DNA from: Sphingomonas sp. SUN019
GTDB lineage: Bacteria > Pseudomonadota > Alphaproteobacteria > Sphingomonadales > Sphingomonadaceae
Length of the DNA: 64,000 bases
Direction of reading: 5' to 3'
Assembly (NCBI RefSeq): GCF_024758705.1
Contig: NZ_CP096971.1
Location: 2,943,501-3,007,500 of the forward strand
Shown: piece by piece, positions 35,938-45,721 of the stretch
Numbering within the stretch: the first letter of the stretch is position 1
Layout of the letters: each line of letters starts with the position of its first letter
Translations under genes and position numbers: made by a program
The notes under the pieces: model-generated
Told to the model about the DNA's origin: nothing
The model's database searches: none
Seen by the model: only the letters and a program-made list of their open reading frames with translations

Positions 35938-36258
35938 TCAGGCGGCGCGCGGAACGATCCGGTCCAGCGCGCCGTTCAGCGCGCGCCGCGCCTTTACGAT
36001 TTCATAGCGGTTCTGCAGGCGCAGGAAGAAGCCCTCCGACATCCGGAAATAGCGCGCAAGGCGCAGGTCCAACTCGGCGTCGACCGGACGAACGCCCTCG
36101 ACCACCGCAGCGATCCGCTCCGGCGATACGCCCACGTCACCGGCAAGCTGTTCGATCGTCGGCTCCTCCGGTTTGTGGAATTCGGTGACCAGCAGCTGAC
36201 CGGCGTGTTCGTTCTCGAGCCATTCCGGATAAGTGATAGTCGGTGATTTCGACGTCAT
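35938..36258 (-). CDS. HigA-like HTH regulator, solitary antitoxin homologue
   Basis: ATG 36258 with GGAGG five bases upstream gives 106 residues. The HTH (TIEQLAGDVGVSPERIAAVVEG) and the following DAELDLRLARYFRMSEGFFLRLQNRYEI match HigA-family antitoxins. The usual HigB toxin gene is absent: downstream is a 67-bp gap and upstream is uvrB. It may be an orphan antitoxin or a plain regulator. Confidence 0.85.
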   Translation of the reverse strand: MTSKSPTITYPEWLENEHAGQLLVTEFHKPEEPTIEQLAGDVGVSPERIAAVVEGVRPVDAELDLRLARYFRMSEGFFLRLQNRYEIVKARRALNGALDRIVPRAA

Positions 36259-36324
36259 ATGCGCCTCCGTCCTTCCAGACGAAGCATATGCGCCACTGCG
36301 CGTTAATCGAAAAGAATATGCGCG
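36257..36324. promoter_or_regulatory. three direct ATATGCGC repeats, candidate autoregulatory sites
   Basis: ATATGCGC occurs at 36257-36264, 36286-36293 and 36317-36324, spaced 29 and 31 bp, roughly three helical turns. The first overlaps the start codon of the HigA-like gene. The regular spacing suggests binding of its own product on one DNA face. Confidence 0.45.
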
Positions 36325-36364
36325 ATCGGTCGGAAGGGGGTGGAGGCGCAAGTTCATCACGGCA

Positions 36365-38566
<2,202 letters not shown>

Positions 38567-38631
38567 GCACGCAATATGGGCGTGAGGGACGCGGGGTGGA
38601 AGGTCTGCGCGGGCGTGCGTATGACGCGCGC

Positions 38632-39633
38632 ATGAAACCCGTGATCTTCGGCCTGTCCGGCCCCGTCATGACGCCGCAGGAACGCGCCTTCTTCGCCGAG
38701 GCGAAACCGGCGGGCTATATCTTCTTCAAGCGAAACGTCGTCGACCGGACGCAACTGCGTGCGCTGACCGCCTCGTTGCGTGAACTCGAAGACCGCGAGG
38801 ATGTAGCGATCCTGATCGATCAGGAGGGCGGGCGCGTCGCACGGATGGGACCGCCCGAATGGCCCGCCTTTCCCGCGGGTCCGGCGTTCGACGCGCTGTA
38901 CGAGATCGCGCCGATGTCGGGGATCGAGGCGGCGCGCGCCAATGCGACCGCGCTGGGGCTGATGCTGGCGGAGGTGGGGATCACCGTGAACTGCCTGCCG
39001 TTGCTCGACGTGGCGCGCGCCGACACGACCGACGCGATCAGCACCCGCGCTTACGGCCACGAACCGATGCGCGTCGCGGCGATGGGGCGCGCGACGCTGG
39101 AGGGGCTGGCCGCGGCGGGCGTCGTCGGGGTTATAAAGCATATGCCGGGGCACGGCCGAGCGGTGGTCGATACGCACCACCATCTGCCGACCGTGACCGC
39201 CTCCGACGTCGAACTGGAGGACGATCTCGCCCCGTTCCGCGCGCTGTCGGATGCGCCGATGGGGATGACCAGCCACATTGTGTTCGACGCCTGGGACCGC
39301 GAGCGCCCCGCGACCCTGTCGCCGATTGTGATCGAGGAAATCATCCGCGGCAGGATCGGGTTCGACGGGCTGCTGATGACCGACGACATCGACATGAAGG
39401 CGCTGTCGGGCACGGCGGGCGAGAAAGCGGCGGGCGCGATCGCGGCCGGGTGCGACGTGGTGCTCGATTGCTGGGCGCGGATGGACGAGATGGTCGAGAT
39501 CGCGGGACGGCTGGGCGAGATTTCCCCGCGGTCGCGCGAGCGGCTGGATGCGGCGATGGCGAGCGTGGGCGCGGGCGAGGGGGACTTTGCGGAAGCGGTG
39601 GTTAAGCGGGATGCGCTGTTGGCGCTGGTATGA
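38632..39633 (+). CDS. nagZ: beta-N-acetylhexosaminidase (glycoside hydrolase 3)
   Basis: ATG 38632 gives 333 residues. GH3 NagZ motifs: [13 protein letters not shown], the catalytic His loop [15 protein letters not shown], and the nucleophile region [12 protein letters not shown]. It removes GlcNAc from muropeptides in the cytoplasm during cell-wall recycling. In many alphaproteobacteria nagZ is next to scpA; here ~780 bp separate them. Confidence 0.96.
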   Translation: MKPVIFGLSGPVMTPQERAFFAEAKPAGYIFFKRNVVDRTQLRALTASLRELEDREDVAILIDQEGGRVARMGPPEWPAFPAGPAFDALYEIAPMSGIEAARANATALGLMLAEVGITVNCLPLLDVARADTTDAISTRAYGHEPMRVAAMGRATLEGLAAAGVVGVIKHMPGHGRAVVDTHHHLPTVTASDVELEDDLAPFRALSDAPMGMTSHIVFDAWDRERPATLSPIVIEEIIRGRIGFDGLLMTDDIDMKALSGTAGEKAAGAIAAGCDVVLDCWARMDEMVEIAGRLGEISPRSRERLDAAMASVGAGEGDFAEAVVKRDALLALV

Positions 39634-39888
39634 CGGACGGCAGGTTTCGCTTAGAAGCGGTCGGGAGGCCATGTATTCGAAACGAAGGTTTTCGCGGAAG
39701 GTTAGGCTAAGGTTAGGCCAAGACGGCATTTCGGCATGCGTCAAAAGTCGCCATAAAGTCGCACCTGCGCACGTATCTGCACGCGGCGGTGGATCGTCGT
39801 CATCCAGCGATGAGAAACAGCCAGAAACCCCTAGCAGATCGGCATCATGTAGGAAAACGCGGATGGTGGCCCGAAAGGAGACGCCGGA

Positions 39889-40146
39889 ATGGACTGGCCG
39901 GCGCTGATTACGCCGCCGCTGATTTGGGCGACGGCGGTTTGGGTATCACCCTATTTGAAGACGCACAGGCCTACTCTCGCGGGAGTATTGGCATTGATCT
40001 CGAGCGCTTTGATGTTTGCGTCTCTTCGGCTGGACGACCCTGCTTTTCCGATCTTTCTGGGCATGTCGGGGGTAGCTTTGACGGGAATGTTCGGGGCATT
40101 GTTTTGGCCGACGACATCGGCAGGCACGAAGCAGAATGCTCGCTAA
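39889..40146 (+). CDS. small membrane protein in the nagZ-scpA gap
   Basis: AAAGGAG lies 8 bases before the ATG. The 85-residue protein has two or three hydrophobic segments (LIWATAVWVSPYL, LAGVLALISSALMFASL, MSGVALTGMFGALFW). No family recognised. The surrounding DNA is less GC-rich than the flanking genes. The 255 bp upstream hold only a 10-bp direct repeat (AAGGTTAGGC at 39698 and 39709). The 264 bp downstream hold no feature I can support. Confidence 0.6.
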   Translation: MDWPALITPPLIWATAVWVSPYLKTHRPTLAGVLALISSALMFASLRLDDPAFPIFLGMSGVALTGMFGALFWPTTSAGTKQNAR

Positions 40147-40410
40147 CCAGCGGATCGAGCTAAAAGCGGCCTGTCTGACCACCAATCCCGGCCATGTCCG
40201 CGCCAGACTGTCCTACATCGCCGCGATCTGTCAGCATGACGGGATGACCCGCCGTCGTGCCGACCCCATTTCGCCCGCCCCCTCGGCCCGGCCACGTCAC
40301 CCCGTCGGCGCACACAAAATCGTACCAGCGTCTCAACATTCTCAACATTCGCGGTCGCCGCGGCCCACGCGCGCCGGATCGACGACCCGCGAACCAAGGG
40401 CGCGCGCCGC

Positions 40411-41133
40411 GTGACCGACGACACGCTAACTCTCGATCTGGACGGCTGGGAAGGGCCGCTCGATCTCCTGCTGGCGCTCGCGCGGGCGCAGAAGGTCGAC
40501 CTGCGCGAGATTTCGATCCTCGCGCTGGTCGAGCAATATCTTGGCTACGTCGATCAGGCGCGCGCGTTGCGGCTGGAGCTGGCGGCGGACTATCTCGTGA
40601 TGGCGGCGTGGCTGGCGTATCTGAAATCGGCGCTGCTGCTACCGCGCGATCCCGAGGTCGAGCCGAGCCCCGAAGAACTAGCGCTGCGGCTGCAACTGCG
40701 GCTCGAACGGCTGAATGCGATGCGTGAGGCGGGGGCGCGGCTGATGGCGCGCGACCGGGTCGGGCGCGATGTGTTCAAGCGCGATGCGGCGGAGGGGCTG
40801 CGGACGGTGCGCAAGGCGCGCTGGCAGGCCGAAATCTACGATCTGATCGCGGCGTATGGCCGGATTTCGGCCCGCACGCGGCCGGTGATGCACGTCGTCG
40901 CCGATAGGCAGGTGATGACGCTGGAGGCGGCGATCGCGCGCGTTTCGGCGCTGATCGGTCAGGCGATCGAGTGGCGCACGATTGAGGCGTTCCTGCCCGA
41001 TGACGATGGTCCGCTCCGTAAATCGGCGCTGGCGTCCAGCTTCGTCGCCTCGCTTGAGCTGGCGCGGCAGGGGCGGGTCGAATTGCGCCAACACGCACCG
41101 TTCGCGCCGCTTTATCTGCGCGCGCCCGCATGA
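40411..41133 (+). CDS. scpA: segregation and condensation protein A
   Basis: GTG 40411 gives 240 residues with the ScpA N-terminal kleisin motif WEGPLDLLLALARAQKVDL and ILALVEQYLGYV, and a C-terminal winged helix. It bridges SMC heads with ScpB in chromosome condensation. It overlaps scpB by 4 bp. The ribosome binding site is weak (AAGGG 10 bases upstream). Confidence 0.95.
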   Translation: MTDDTLTLDLDGWEGPLDLLLALARAQKVDLREISILALVEQYLGYVDQARALRLELAADYLVMAAWLAYLKSALLLPRDPEVEPSPEELALRLQLRLERLNAMREAGARLMARDRVGRDVFKRDAAEGLRTVRKARWQAEIYDLIAAYGRISARTRPVMHVVADRQVMTLEAAIARVSALIGQAIEWRTIEAFLPDDDGPLRKSALASSFVASLELARQGRVELRQHAPFAPLYLRAPA

Positions 41134-41705
41134 CGCCGCCCGATGATCTGGCGCGCGCGGTGGAGGCGGTGCTGTTCGCCGCCGCCGAACCGCTGACGGT
41201 CGACACGATCGCGGCGCACACCGGCGCGGGCAACGTGCGCGCCGCGCTGGATAAGATCGCAGCCGATTATGCGGGGCGCGGGGTAAATCTGGTCGAGCGC
41301 GGCGGGCGCTGGCAGTTCCAGACCGCCGCCGACATGGCGCACCTGCTCCGTCGCGACCGCGAGGAGGCGCGCAAGCTCAGTCGCGCCGGGATCGAGACGC
41401 TGGCGATCGTAGCGTATCACGAACCCGTCACGCGCGCGGAGATCGAGGCGATTCGCGGGGTGCAGATATCCAAGGGCACGCTGGACGTGCTGATGGAGGC
41501 GAACTGGATTCGCCCCGCAGGACGGCGCGACATGCCGGGACGCCCGCTCACCTATGCGACGACGACCGAATTTCTCGTTCATTTCGGACTGGCGAGCCGT
41601 CGTGATCTGCCCGGTATCGACGACCTGTGCGCTGCGGGGCTGCTTGATCCGGTCGATCTCGCTTTCGATCAACTCACTGTAGAAAAGGAGGGAGAGGAAG
41701 ACTAG
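41130..41705 (+). CDS. scpB: segregation and condensation protein B
   Basis: The 191-residue protein consists of two winged-helix units with the typical AVEAVLFAAAEPLTVDTIA opening and ETLAIVAYHEPVTRAEIEAI followed by RGVQISKGTLDVLMEANW. It forms the ScpAB subcomplex of SMC condensin. ATG overlaps the scpA stop by 4 bp; tatA follows after 26 bp. Confidence 0.95.
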   Translation: MTPPDDLARAVEAVLFAAAEPLTVDTIAAHTGAGNVRAALDKIAADYAGRGVNLVERGGRWQFQTAADMAHLLRRDREEARKLSRAGIETLAIVAYHEPVTRAEIEAIRGVQISKGTLDVLMEANWIRPAGRRDMPGRPLTYATTTEFLVHFGLASRRDLPGIDDLCAAGLLDPVDLAFDQLTVEKEGEED

Positions 41706-41731
41706 ATAGAGCGGACTTCAGGAGATTACCC

Positions 41732-41974
41732 ATGGGCGGTTTCAGCCTTCCGCATATCCTCATTCTCGCGGTCGTCGCGATTCTGCTGCTCGGCGGCGGA
41801 CGTTTCTCGAGCATGATGGGCGACGTCGCAAAGGGCGTGAAGAACTTCAAGAAGGGCATGTCGGAGGAGGAGGAAGAGGCCGCCGCCGCCAAGCCCGCCA
41901 GCCGGATCGAGGCGCAGCAGGCAGCGCGTCCCGCCAGCGAAACCGTGATCCACGAAGAGAAGGCGCCGCGCTGA
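41732..41974 (+). CDS. tatA: Sec-independent translocase protein TatA
   Basis: The 80-residue protein has one N-terminal membrane helix (LPHILILAVVAILLLGGGRF), the hinge and an amphipathic helix with FKKGMSEEEEEA. It forms the protein-conducting oligomer for folded, twin-arginine substrates. It leads a tatABC operon. Confidence 0.96.
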   Translation: MGGFSLPHILILAVVAILLLGGGRFSSMMGDVAKGVKNFKKGMSEEEEEAAAAKPASRIEAQQAARPASETVIHEEKAPR

Positions 41975-42021
41975 TCCACGCGCGCTGATTCGCCGCGACC
42001 AACCCCGCGCGAAGGCCGTCG

Positions 42022-42468
42022 ATGCTTGATTTCAACCTGACCGAAATGGCGGTGGTCGCAGTCGTCGCACTGCTGGTCATCGGGCCGAAGGATCTGCCCA
42101 AGGCGCTGCGCGTCGCGGGATATTGGATCGGCAAGGCGCGCGGCGTCGCGCGTCAATTCCGCGCGGGCTTCGACGAAATGGTGCGCGAGGCCGAACTCGC
42201 CGAAATGGAAAAGAAGTGGCAGGAGGAAAACGAGCGGATCATGCGCGAACATAGCGCACCCGCAACTGCCACCGCCGCGCTGGCCGCACCGGTTCCGGCG
42301 GATGATCCGGCTCCCGTCGAGCCGGGCACGACGGCCATGGACGACGATCAGCCCCCATTGCCGTTGATGGTCGAACAGCCTTTGGTGCGACCTGCCGCTG
42401 ACGCATCGCCTTCGCGGGAAAGCGGTCCCGAACACTCTGATAAACCTTCGCACGGTGCGGCGTCGTGA
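42022..42468 (+). CDS. tatB: Sec-independent translocase protein TatB
   Basis: The 148-residue protein begins MLDFNLTEMAVVAVVALLVI and GPKDLPKALR, the TatB membrane helix with its Glu and the Gly-Pro hinge, followed by a long charged amphipathic helix and a Pro/Ala-rich tail. It forms the substrate receptor with TatC and overlaps tatC by 4 bp (GTGA). Confidence 0.96.
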   Translation: MLDFNLTEMAVVAVVALLVIGPKDLPKALRVAGYWIGKARGVARQFRAGFDEMVREAELAEMEKKWQEENERIMREHSAPATATAALAAPVPADDPAPVEPGTTAMDDDQPPLPLMVEQPLVRPAADASPSRESGPEHSDKPSHGAAS

Positions 42469-43235
42469 AGGATCTCGACGACACCCGCGCACCTTTGCTC
42501 GATCACCTGATCGAGCTTCGCCGTCGGCTGTTGTGGTGCGTCGGCTCGATCCTGCTGGCGTTTTTCGTCTGCTATTACTTCGCGGAAAATATCTTCGCGT
42601 TCCTTGTCCAGCCGCTGCTGGCGGTGGGGCAAAAGAAGCTGATCTATACGCAGATTTTCGAGGCGTTCTTCGTCCAGATCAAGGTCGCGTTCTTTGCCGC
42701 GATGATGCTGTCGTTCCCGGTAATCGCGAACCAATTGTGGCAGTTTATCGCGCCCGGCCTGTACCGGAAGGAAAAGCGCGCGCTGCTGCCGTTCATCCTG
42801 GCGACGCCGGTGCTGTTCGGCATGGGCGCATCGATGGCGTATTTCATCGCGGTGCCGATGGCGCTTCACTTCCTGCTCAGCTTTCAGGGCGACGTCGGGG
42901 GGATCAGTCAGGAGGCGCTGCCTGCGATCGGCAATTATCTGTCGTTCATCATGCAATTCCTGTTCGGCTTCGGGATCGCTTTCCTGCTGCCGGTCTTGCT
43001 GATGCTGCTGGAGCGCGCCGGGATCGTGACCCGCAAGCAACTGGTCGGCGCGCGGCGCTACGCGATCGTCGCCGCCTTCGCCATCGCGGCGGTGCTGACG
43101 CCCCCAGATGTCGGGTCGCAACTGCTGCTCGCGATACCTTTGTGCATTCTCTACGAATTCGCGCTGATCGCGATCTGGTTCACCGAACGCCGCCGCGCGC
43201 GTGAAGCTGAAGTTGCGCTAGAGCCCGGCGAATAG
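42465..43235 (+). CDS. tatC: Sec-independent translocase protein TatC
   Basis: The 256-residue protein starts with GTG and has six membrane segments. Family motifs include PLLDHLIELRRRLLWC, QLWQFIAPGLYRKEKR and FGFGIAFLLPVLLMLLERAG. It recognises twin-arginine signal peptides. End of the scpAB-tatABC run. Confidence 0.97.
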   Translation: MKDLDDTRAPLLDHLIELRRRLLWCVGSILLAFFVCYYFAENIFAFLVQPLLAVGQKKLIYTQIFEAFFVQIKVAFFAAMMLSFPVIANQLWQFIAPGLYRKEKRALLPFILATPVLFGMGASMAYFIAVPMALHFLLSFQGDVGGISQEALPAIGNYLSFIMQFLFGFGIAFLLPVLLMLLERAGIVTRKQLVGARRYAIVAAFAIAAVLTPPDVGSQLLLAIPLCILYEFALIAIWFTERRRAREAEVALEPGE

Positions 43236-43247
43236 TCGGCGCAAACG

Positions 43248-43281
43248 AAAAGGGCGGGCCAAGCTTTCGCTCGACCCGCCC
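43248..43281 (-). terminator. intrinsic terminator of the entericidin-like gene
   Basis: On the minus strand a ~13-bp stem GGGCGGGTCGAGC / GCTTGGCCCGCCC (with G-T wobbles) closes a GAAA tetraloop and is followed by TTTT. It lies 24 bp after the small lipoprotein stop. Confidence 0.8.
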
Positions 43282-43304
43282 CAGAAGCCGCAAAGGTGGG
43301 ACGA

Positions 43305-43430
43305 TCAGTCCGCAGCCTTCTCCACTGCTTGACCGGCCGACTGGACGTCCTTGCCGGCGCCTTCGACGGTGTTGCACGCCGACACGACGAGTGCGCTGGC
43401 GACGACGAGCATGGAAACGATCTTGCGCAT
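43305..43430 (-). CDS. entericidin-family small lipoprotein, 41 aa
   Basis: The peptide begins MRKIVSMLVVASALVVSAC (lipobox VSAC, Cys19) and continues NTVEGAGKDVQSAGQAVE, the conserved EcnA/EcnB mature sequence. Entericidins are tiny membrane-attached lipoproteins; in alphaproteobacteria they are frequent stress-regulon members. AAAGG lies 8 bases upstream of the ATG, and a GGAAC element lies ~62 bp upstream. Confidence 0.88.
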   Translation of the reverse strand: MRKIVSMLVVASALVVSACNTVEGAGKDVQSAGQAVEKAAD

Positions 43431-43471
43431 GAAATTTACCTTTCGAAACCGGGCATGACTGCCTCGGTGCA

Positions 43472-43496
43472 AATGCGCGTCCCGGAATATCGTTCC
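43472..43496 (-). promoter_or_regulatory. weak sigma-EcfG-like promoter before the entericidin gene
   Basis: Minus strand GGAAC (43496-43492), 16-base spacer, then CATT (43475-43472), one mismatch from CGTT. Transcription would start ~35 bp before the ATG. Plausible given the neighbouring stress locus. Confidence 0.35.
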
Positions 43497-43542
43497 GCAA
43501 CCGCTTCGATTTCACGTCGCGTCCGACATCCGTCAGGATTGC

Positions 43543-43642
43543 AAAAAATAAGACCCGGAAACGTCACCGGGGGGGAGGGTTGACGTTTCCGGGCCTATGA
43601 CTTGGATAGCGAGAGCGGGGGGGCATAATGTCGCTATCCGAA
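43543..43642 (-). ncRNA. candidate sigma-EcfG-dependent small RNA with C-rich loops
   Basis: Downstream of phyP on the same strand lie two hairpins. Hairpin 1 (43639-43604) has a perfect 9-bp stem GGATAGCGA/TCGCTATCC and an 18-base loop with seven consecutive C. Hairpin 2 (43593-43554) has a perfect 13-bp stem TGACGTTTCCGGG-type and a 14-base loop ACCCTCCCCCCCGG, followed by TCTTATTTTTT. A consensus stress promoter ends 7-9 bases before the first stem. The expected product is ~100 nt. C-rich loops suit pairing with G-rich Shine-Dalgarno regions. In role it may parallel the Caulobacter stress RNA GsrN, but sequence homology is not claimed. Confidence 0.65.
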
Positions 43643-43648
43643 CAGTAG

Positions 43649-43673
43649 AACGGACCTGTCGAATGTCGGTTCC
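43649..43673 (-). promoter_or_regulatory. consensus sigma-EcfG promoter downstream of phyP
   Basis: Minus strand GGAAC (43673-43669), spacer of exactly 16, then CGTT (43652-43649). This is a perfect match to the alphaproteobacterial EcfG consensus. No coding frame follows; the two hairpins of the candidate small RNA do. Confidence 0.7.
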
Positions 43674-43695
43674 ATCCAACGCAGAAAAAAATCGT

Positions 43696-45282
43696 CTAGT
43701 CGCGTCCGATCACCACAATCGCAATTTCATAGGCGCCAGAAAGCGGGTCGTGGTGCAAAGGCGAACGCAACTGGCGCGACAAACCCTCCATCACGCGTCC
43801 GTACCGCTGCGCCAAACCATCGCGCAGCGCTTCACCTTCGATCAGCGCCGGTGACGAGATGCGCAGGACGGCGCGATCTTCGGTCGCGCCTGGCTTCACC
43901 GACACGCGCATGTGCGCCGCGGCGTCGCAGCTCATCGCCAGTTCGATCGTCTCGGTAACGAGGAAGGCGATTGCCACTGCGGTATCCTGCGACACGAAAT
44001 AGGCGTCGACGTCGAGCATGATCGCGAGCCGGCTTCCTTCGGGAGCGGTGGCGCGGATGTTGGAGGCGAGTTCGCCGATGACGGATCGCAGGCCGAGGCC
44101 GCGATTGTCCTCCATCTCGGCGAAATGATTGCGGTGGACGACCGCGAGCGCATCGACGCGGCGCTGGATCGAGGCATAGGCCTGCAGCGCCTCGGGCGTC
44201 TTCGCGCTGCGGGCGTGAAGGTTGATCAGGCTGGAGATCACCTGCAGGTTATTCTTGACGCGGTGGTGGACCTCCCGCGTCAGTCGCGTCTGGCGTACAA
44301 GACCCTCCGCGAGCCCCGCCTCGTGGATCGCGACCGTTCGGGTCAACGCGCGAAAGGTGTCGGCCAGTTCGCGGATTTCCTGTGCCGGCAATCCGCGGAT
44401 CAGAGCGGCGTCGGCTTCGTCGCCCGGCGTGAACGCGGCGATCCCGGCGCGCAGGTGACGCAAGGGGCGGATCAGCAGCCGGTCCACGACAAACCACGAT
44501 ATCCCGGCCGCCGCCGCCCACATCAGGAACGGCAGCATCAGCGCGATCACCAGCGGAGACGTGATCGGCGCGGCGCGTACCTGCATATCCAGCACCAGAT
44601 CGGCGATGCCGAGTTCGATGCGGCTGGTTTCGCGCCGCTCCAGCGTGCTCATCCGGGGCAACGGTCGCAATATAAGCCCGTCGCCGTCACGCACCAACGT
44701 GGCGGCATAGGGCGAGGCGAAACCGCTGGGTTCACTCAACCGGGCGAGAAACGGGCCGGGGAAATAGGCCGCCGCCGAAACGGTGCGCGCCCGGCCGGCG
44801 ACTCCGAGCAGCAGGCCTTCGCCCGGAACGAGATGACCCGCAACGGCGGCTTCGCGCGCCGCTTGGGCGGTATCGGTCGCACCGGAGAAGGCGGCGCCGC
44901 ACACCGGGCGGCCAAGTCGATCGAAGATCGCAAAGCGCACGCCATTCGCCGCCTGCTGCGCGAAGACACCCTGCGCGCGCGCGCAACTCGGCGCATCGGC
45001 GGCGTCGCGCTCGAGTGCATCGACCGCAACGCGCAGCGCCGTCATGTCGCCGATCAGTTCGATCGCGATCGCCCGGCTGCTTTCCACCGCGGCGACGCGC
45101 AGGCGCGAACGCGTCTCTGTTTCGGCGATCTGGGTGGTTTTCAGGGTTGCGAAAATCGCGATTAACGCGAGCGGGAGCAGCGCTACTGAAAGGATAAGAA
45201 ACAGTTTCGCCCCGGTCGGCCAACGTGCGAGCGCGCTGGAGGGCGCCGTGCCGATCCGGGGATCGTCAGCTATCGGTTCCAT
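43696..45282 (-). CDS. phyP: PhyP-like sensor histidine kinase homologue of the stress response
   Basis: The 528-residue protein has two membrane segments (about residues 27-47 and 252-275) around a ~200-residue periplasmic domain, a HAMP-like linker, and a HisKA_2 dimerisation helix with TREVHHRVKNNLQVI (His339/His340). The ATP-binding half is degenerate: where active kinases carry the N-box (NALKHAF type) it reads VTETIELAMSCDA, and clear glycine boxes are missing. In Sphingomonas Fr1, PhyP in this position is a negative regulator of PhyR, probably a phosphatase, which fits a non-functional kinase domain. It follows nepR by 14 bp. Confidence 0.88.
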   Translation of the reverse strand: MEPIADDPRIGTAPSSALARWPTGAKLFLILSVALLPLALIAIFATLKTTQIAETETRSRLRVAAVESSRAIAIELIGDMTALRVAVDALERDAADAPSCARAQGVFAQQAANGVRFAIFDRLGRPVCGAAFSGATDTAQAAREAAVAGHLVPGEGLLLGVAGRARTVSAAAYFPGPFLARLSEPSGFASPYAATLVRDGDGLILRPLPRMSTLERRETSRIELGIADLVLDMQVRAAPITSPLVIALMLPFLMWAAAAGISWFVVDRLLIRPLRHLRAGIAAFTPGDEADAALIRGLPAQEIRELADTFRALTRTVAIHEAGLAEGLVRQTRLTREVHHRVKNNLQVISSLINLHARSAKTPEALQAYASIQRRVDALAVVHRNHFAEMEDNRGLGLRSVIGELASNIRATAPEGSRLAIMLDVDAYFVSQDTAVAIAFLVTETIELAMSCDAAAHMRVSVKPGATEDRAVLRISSPALIEGEALRDGLAQRYGRVMEGLSRQLRSPLHHDPLSGAYEIAIVVIGRD

Positions 45283-45296
45283 ATCGGACCGGGAAC

Positions 45297-45464
45297 TCAG
45301 TCCAGCTTGCCGAGCAGCGAAAGCATTTCGTCGGGAACCGCTTCTTCGATCGTCTTCTGATAGATCGAGCGCAGCGCCGACCCCATGTCACGATCCTTCG
45401 ATTGAACGGGCGGCACGCCCTTCTTTCGGTCCGACTTCTTTTCTTCGTGGCCCGAACTCAACAC
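45297..45464 (-). CDS. nepR: anti-sigma factor NepR
   Basis: GTG 45464 gives a 55-residue protein. The C-terminal helix SALRSIYQKTIEEAVPDEML matches the NepR core, which binds EcfG or the PhyR sigma-like domain. The basic N-terminus (KKSDRKKG) is expected to be disordered. The longer upstream extension of the frame has no NepR character. It is divergent from phyR and co-directional with phyP. Confidence 0.88.
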   Translation of the reverse strand: MLSSGHEEKKSDRKKGVPPVQSKDRDMGSALRSIYQKTIEEAVPDEMLSLLGKLD

Positions 45465-45562
45465 AAACCCCCCGGCGAAGCCCGGATCGTTGCCGGGCGG
45501 TCCCTGAATTCGCCCGGATACGGCCGGACTGCCCGCATGTGCAACATGCAAGCGAGACAATG

Positions 45563-45588
45563 AAACAAAAGAGCGTGTTGATGGTTCC
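45563..45588 (-). promoter_or_regulatory. sigma-EcfG-like promoter of nepR-phyP
   Basis: Minus strand GGAAC (45588-45584), 17-base spacer, GTTT (45566-45563); with spacer 16 the -10 reads TGTT. It lies ~100 bp before the nepR start and predicts feedback expression of the negative regulators by EcfG. No equivalent GGAAC element is visible on the phyR side of the gap. Confidence 0.55.
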
Positions 45589-45721
45589 ACTGTCCGGCGA
45601 GGAAATTCGTCGATCGCCGAATTGCGGTCGATCGTACGGGAAAATCGCCGAAAACGCATTGATAAGTCGGGGCCGGGCGCGCACATCGCGGCGGTATTCG
45701 AAAAGGGAGACATTTCGGCTC

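Noticed and set aside
40143-40424. Minus-strand frame in the nagZ-scpA gap
   Set aside because: No ribosome binding site, Arg-rich composition, and it overlaps the scpA start region.
45465-45713. N-terminal extension of the nepR frame
   Set aside because: It lies upstream of a plausible GTG, has no NepR character, and covers the inferred EcfG promoter.
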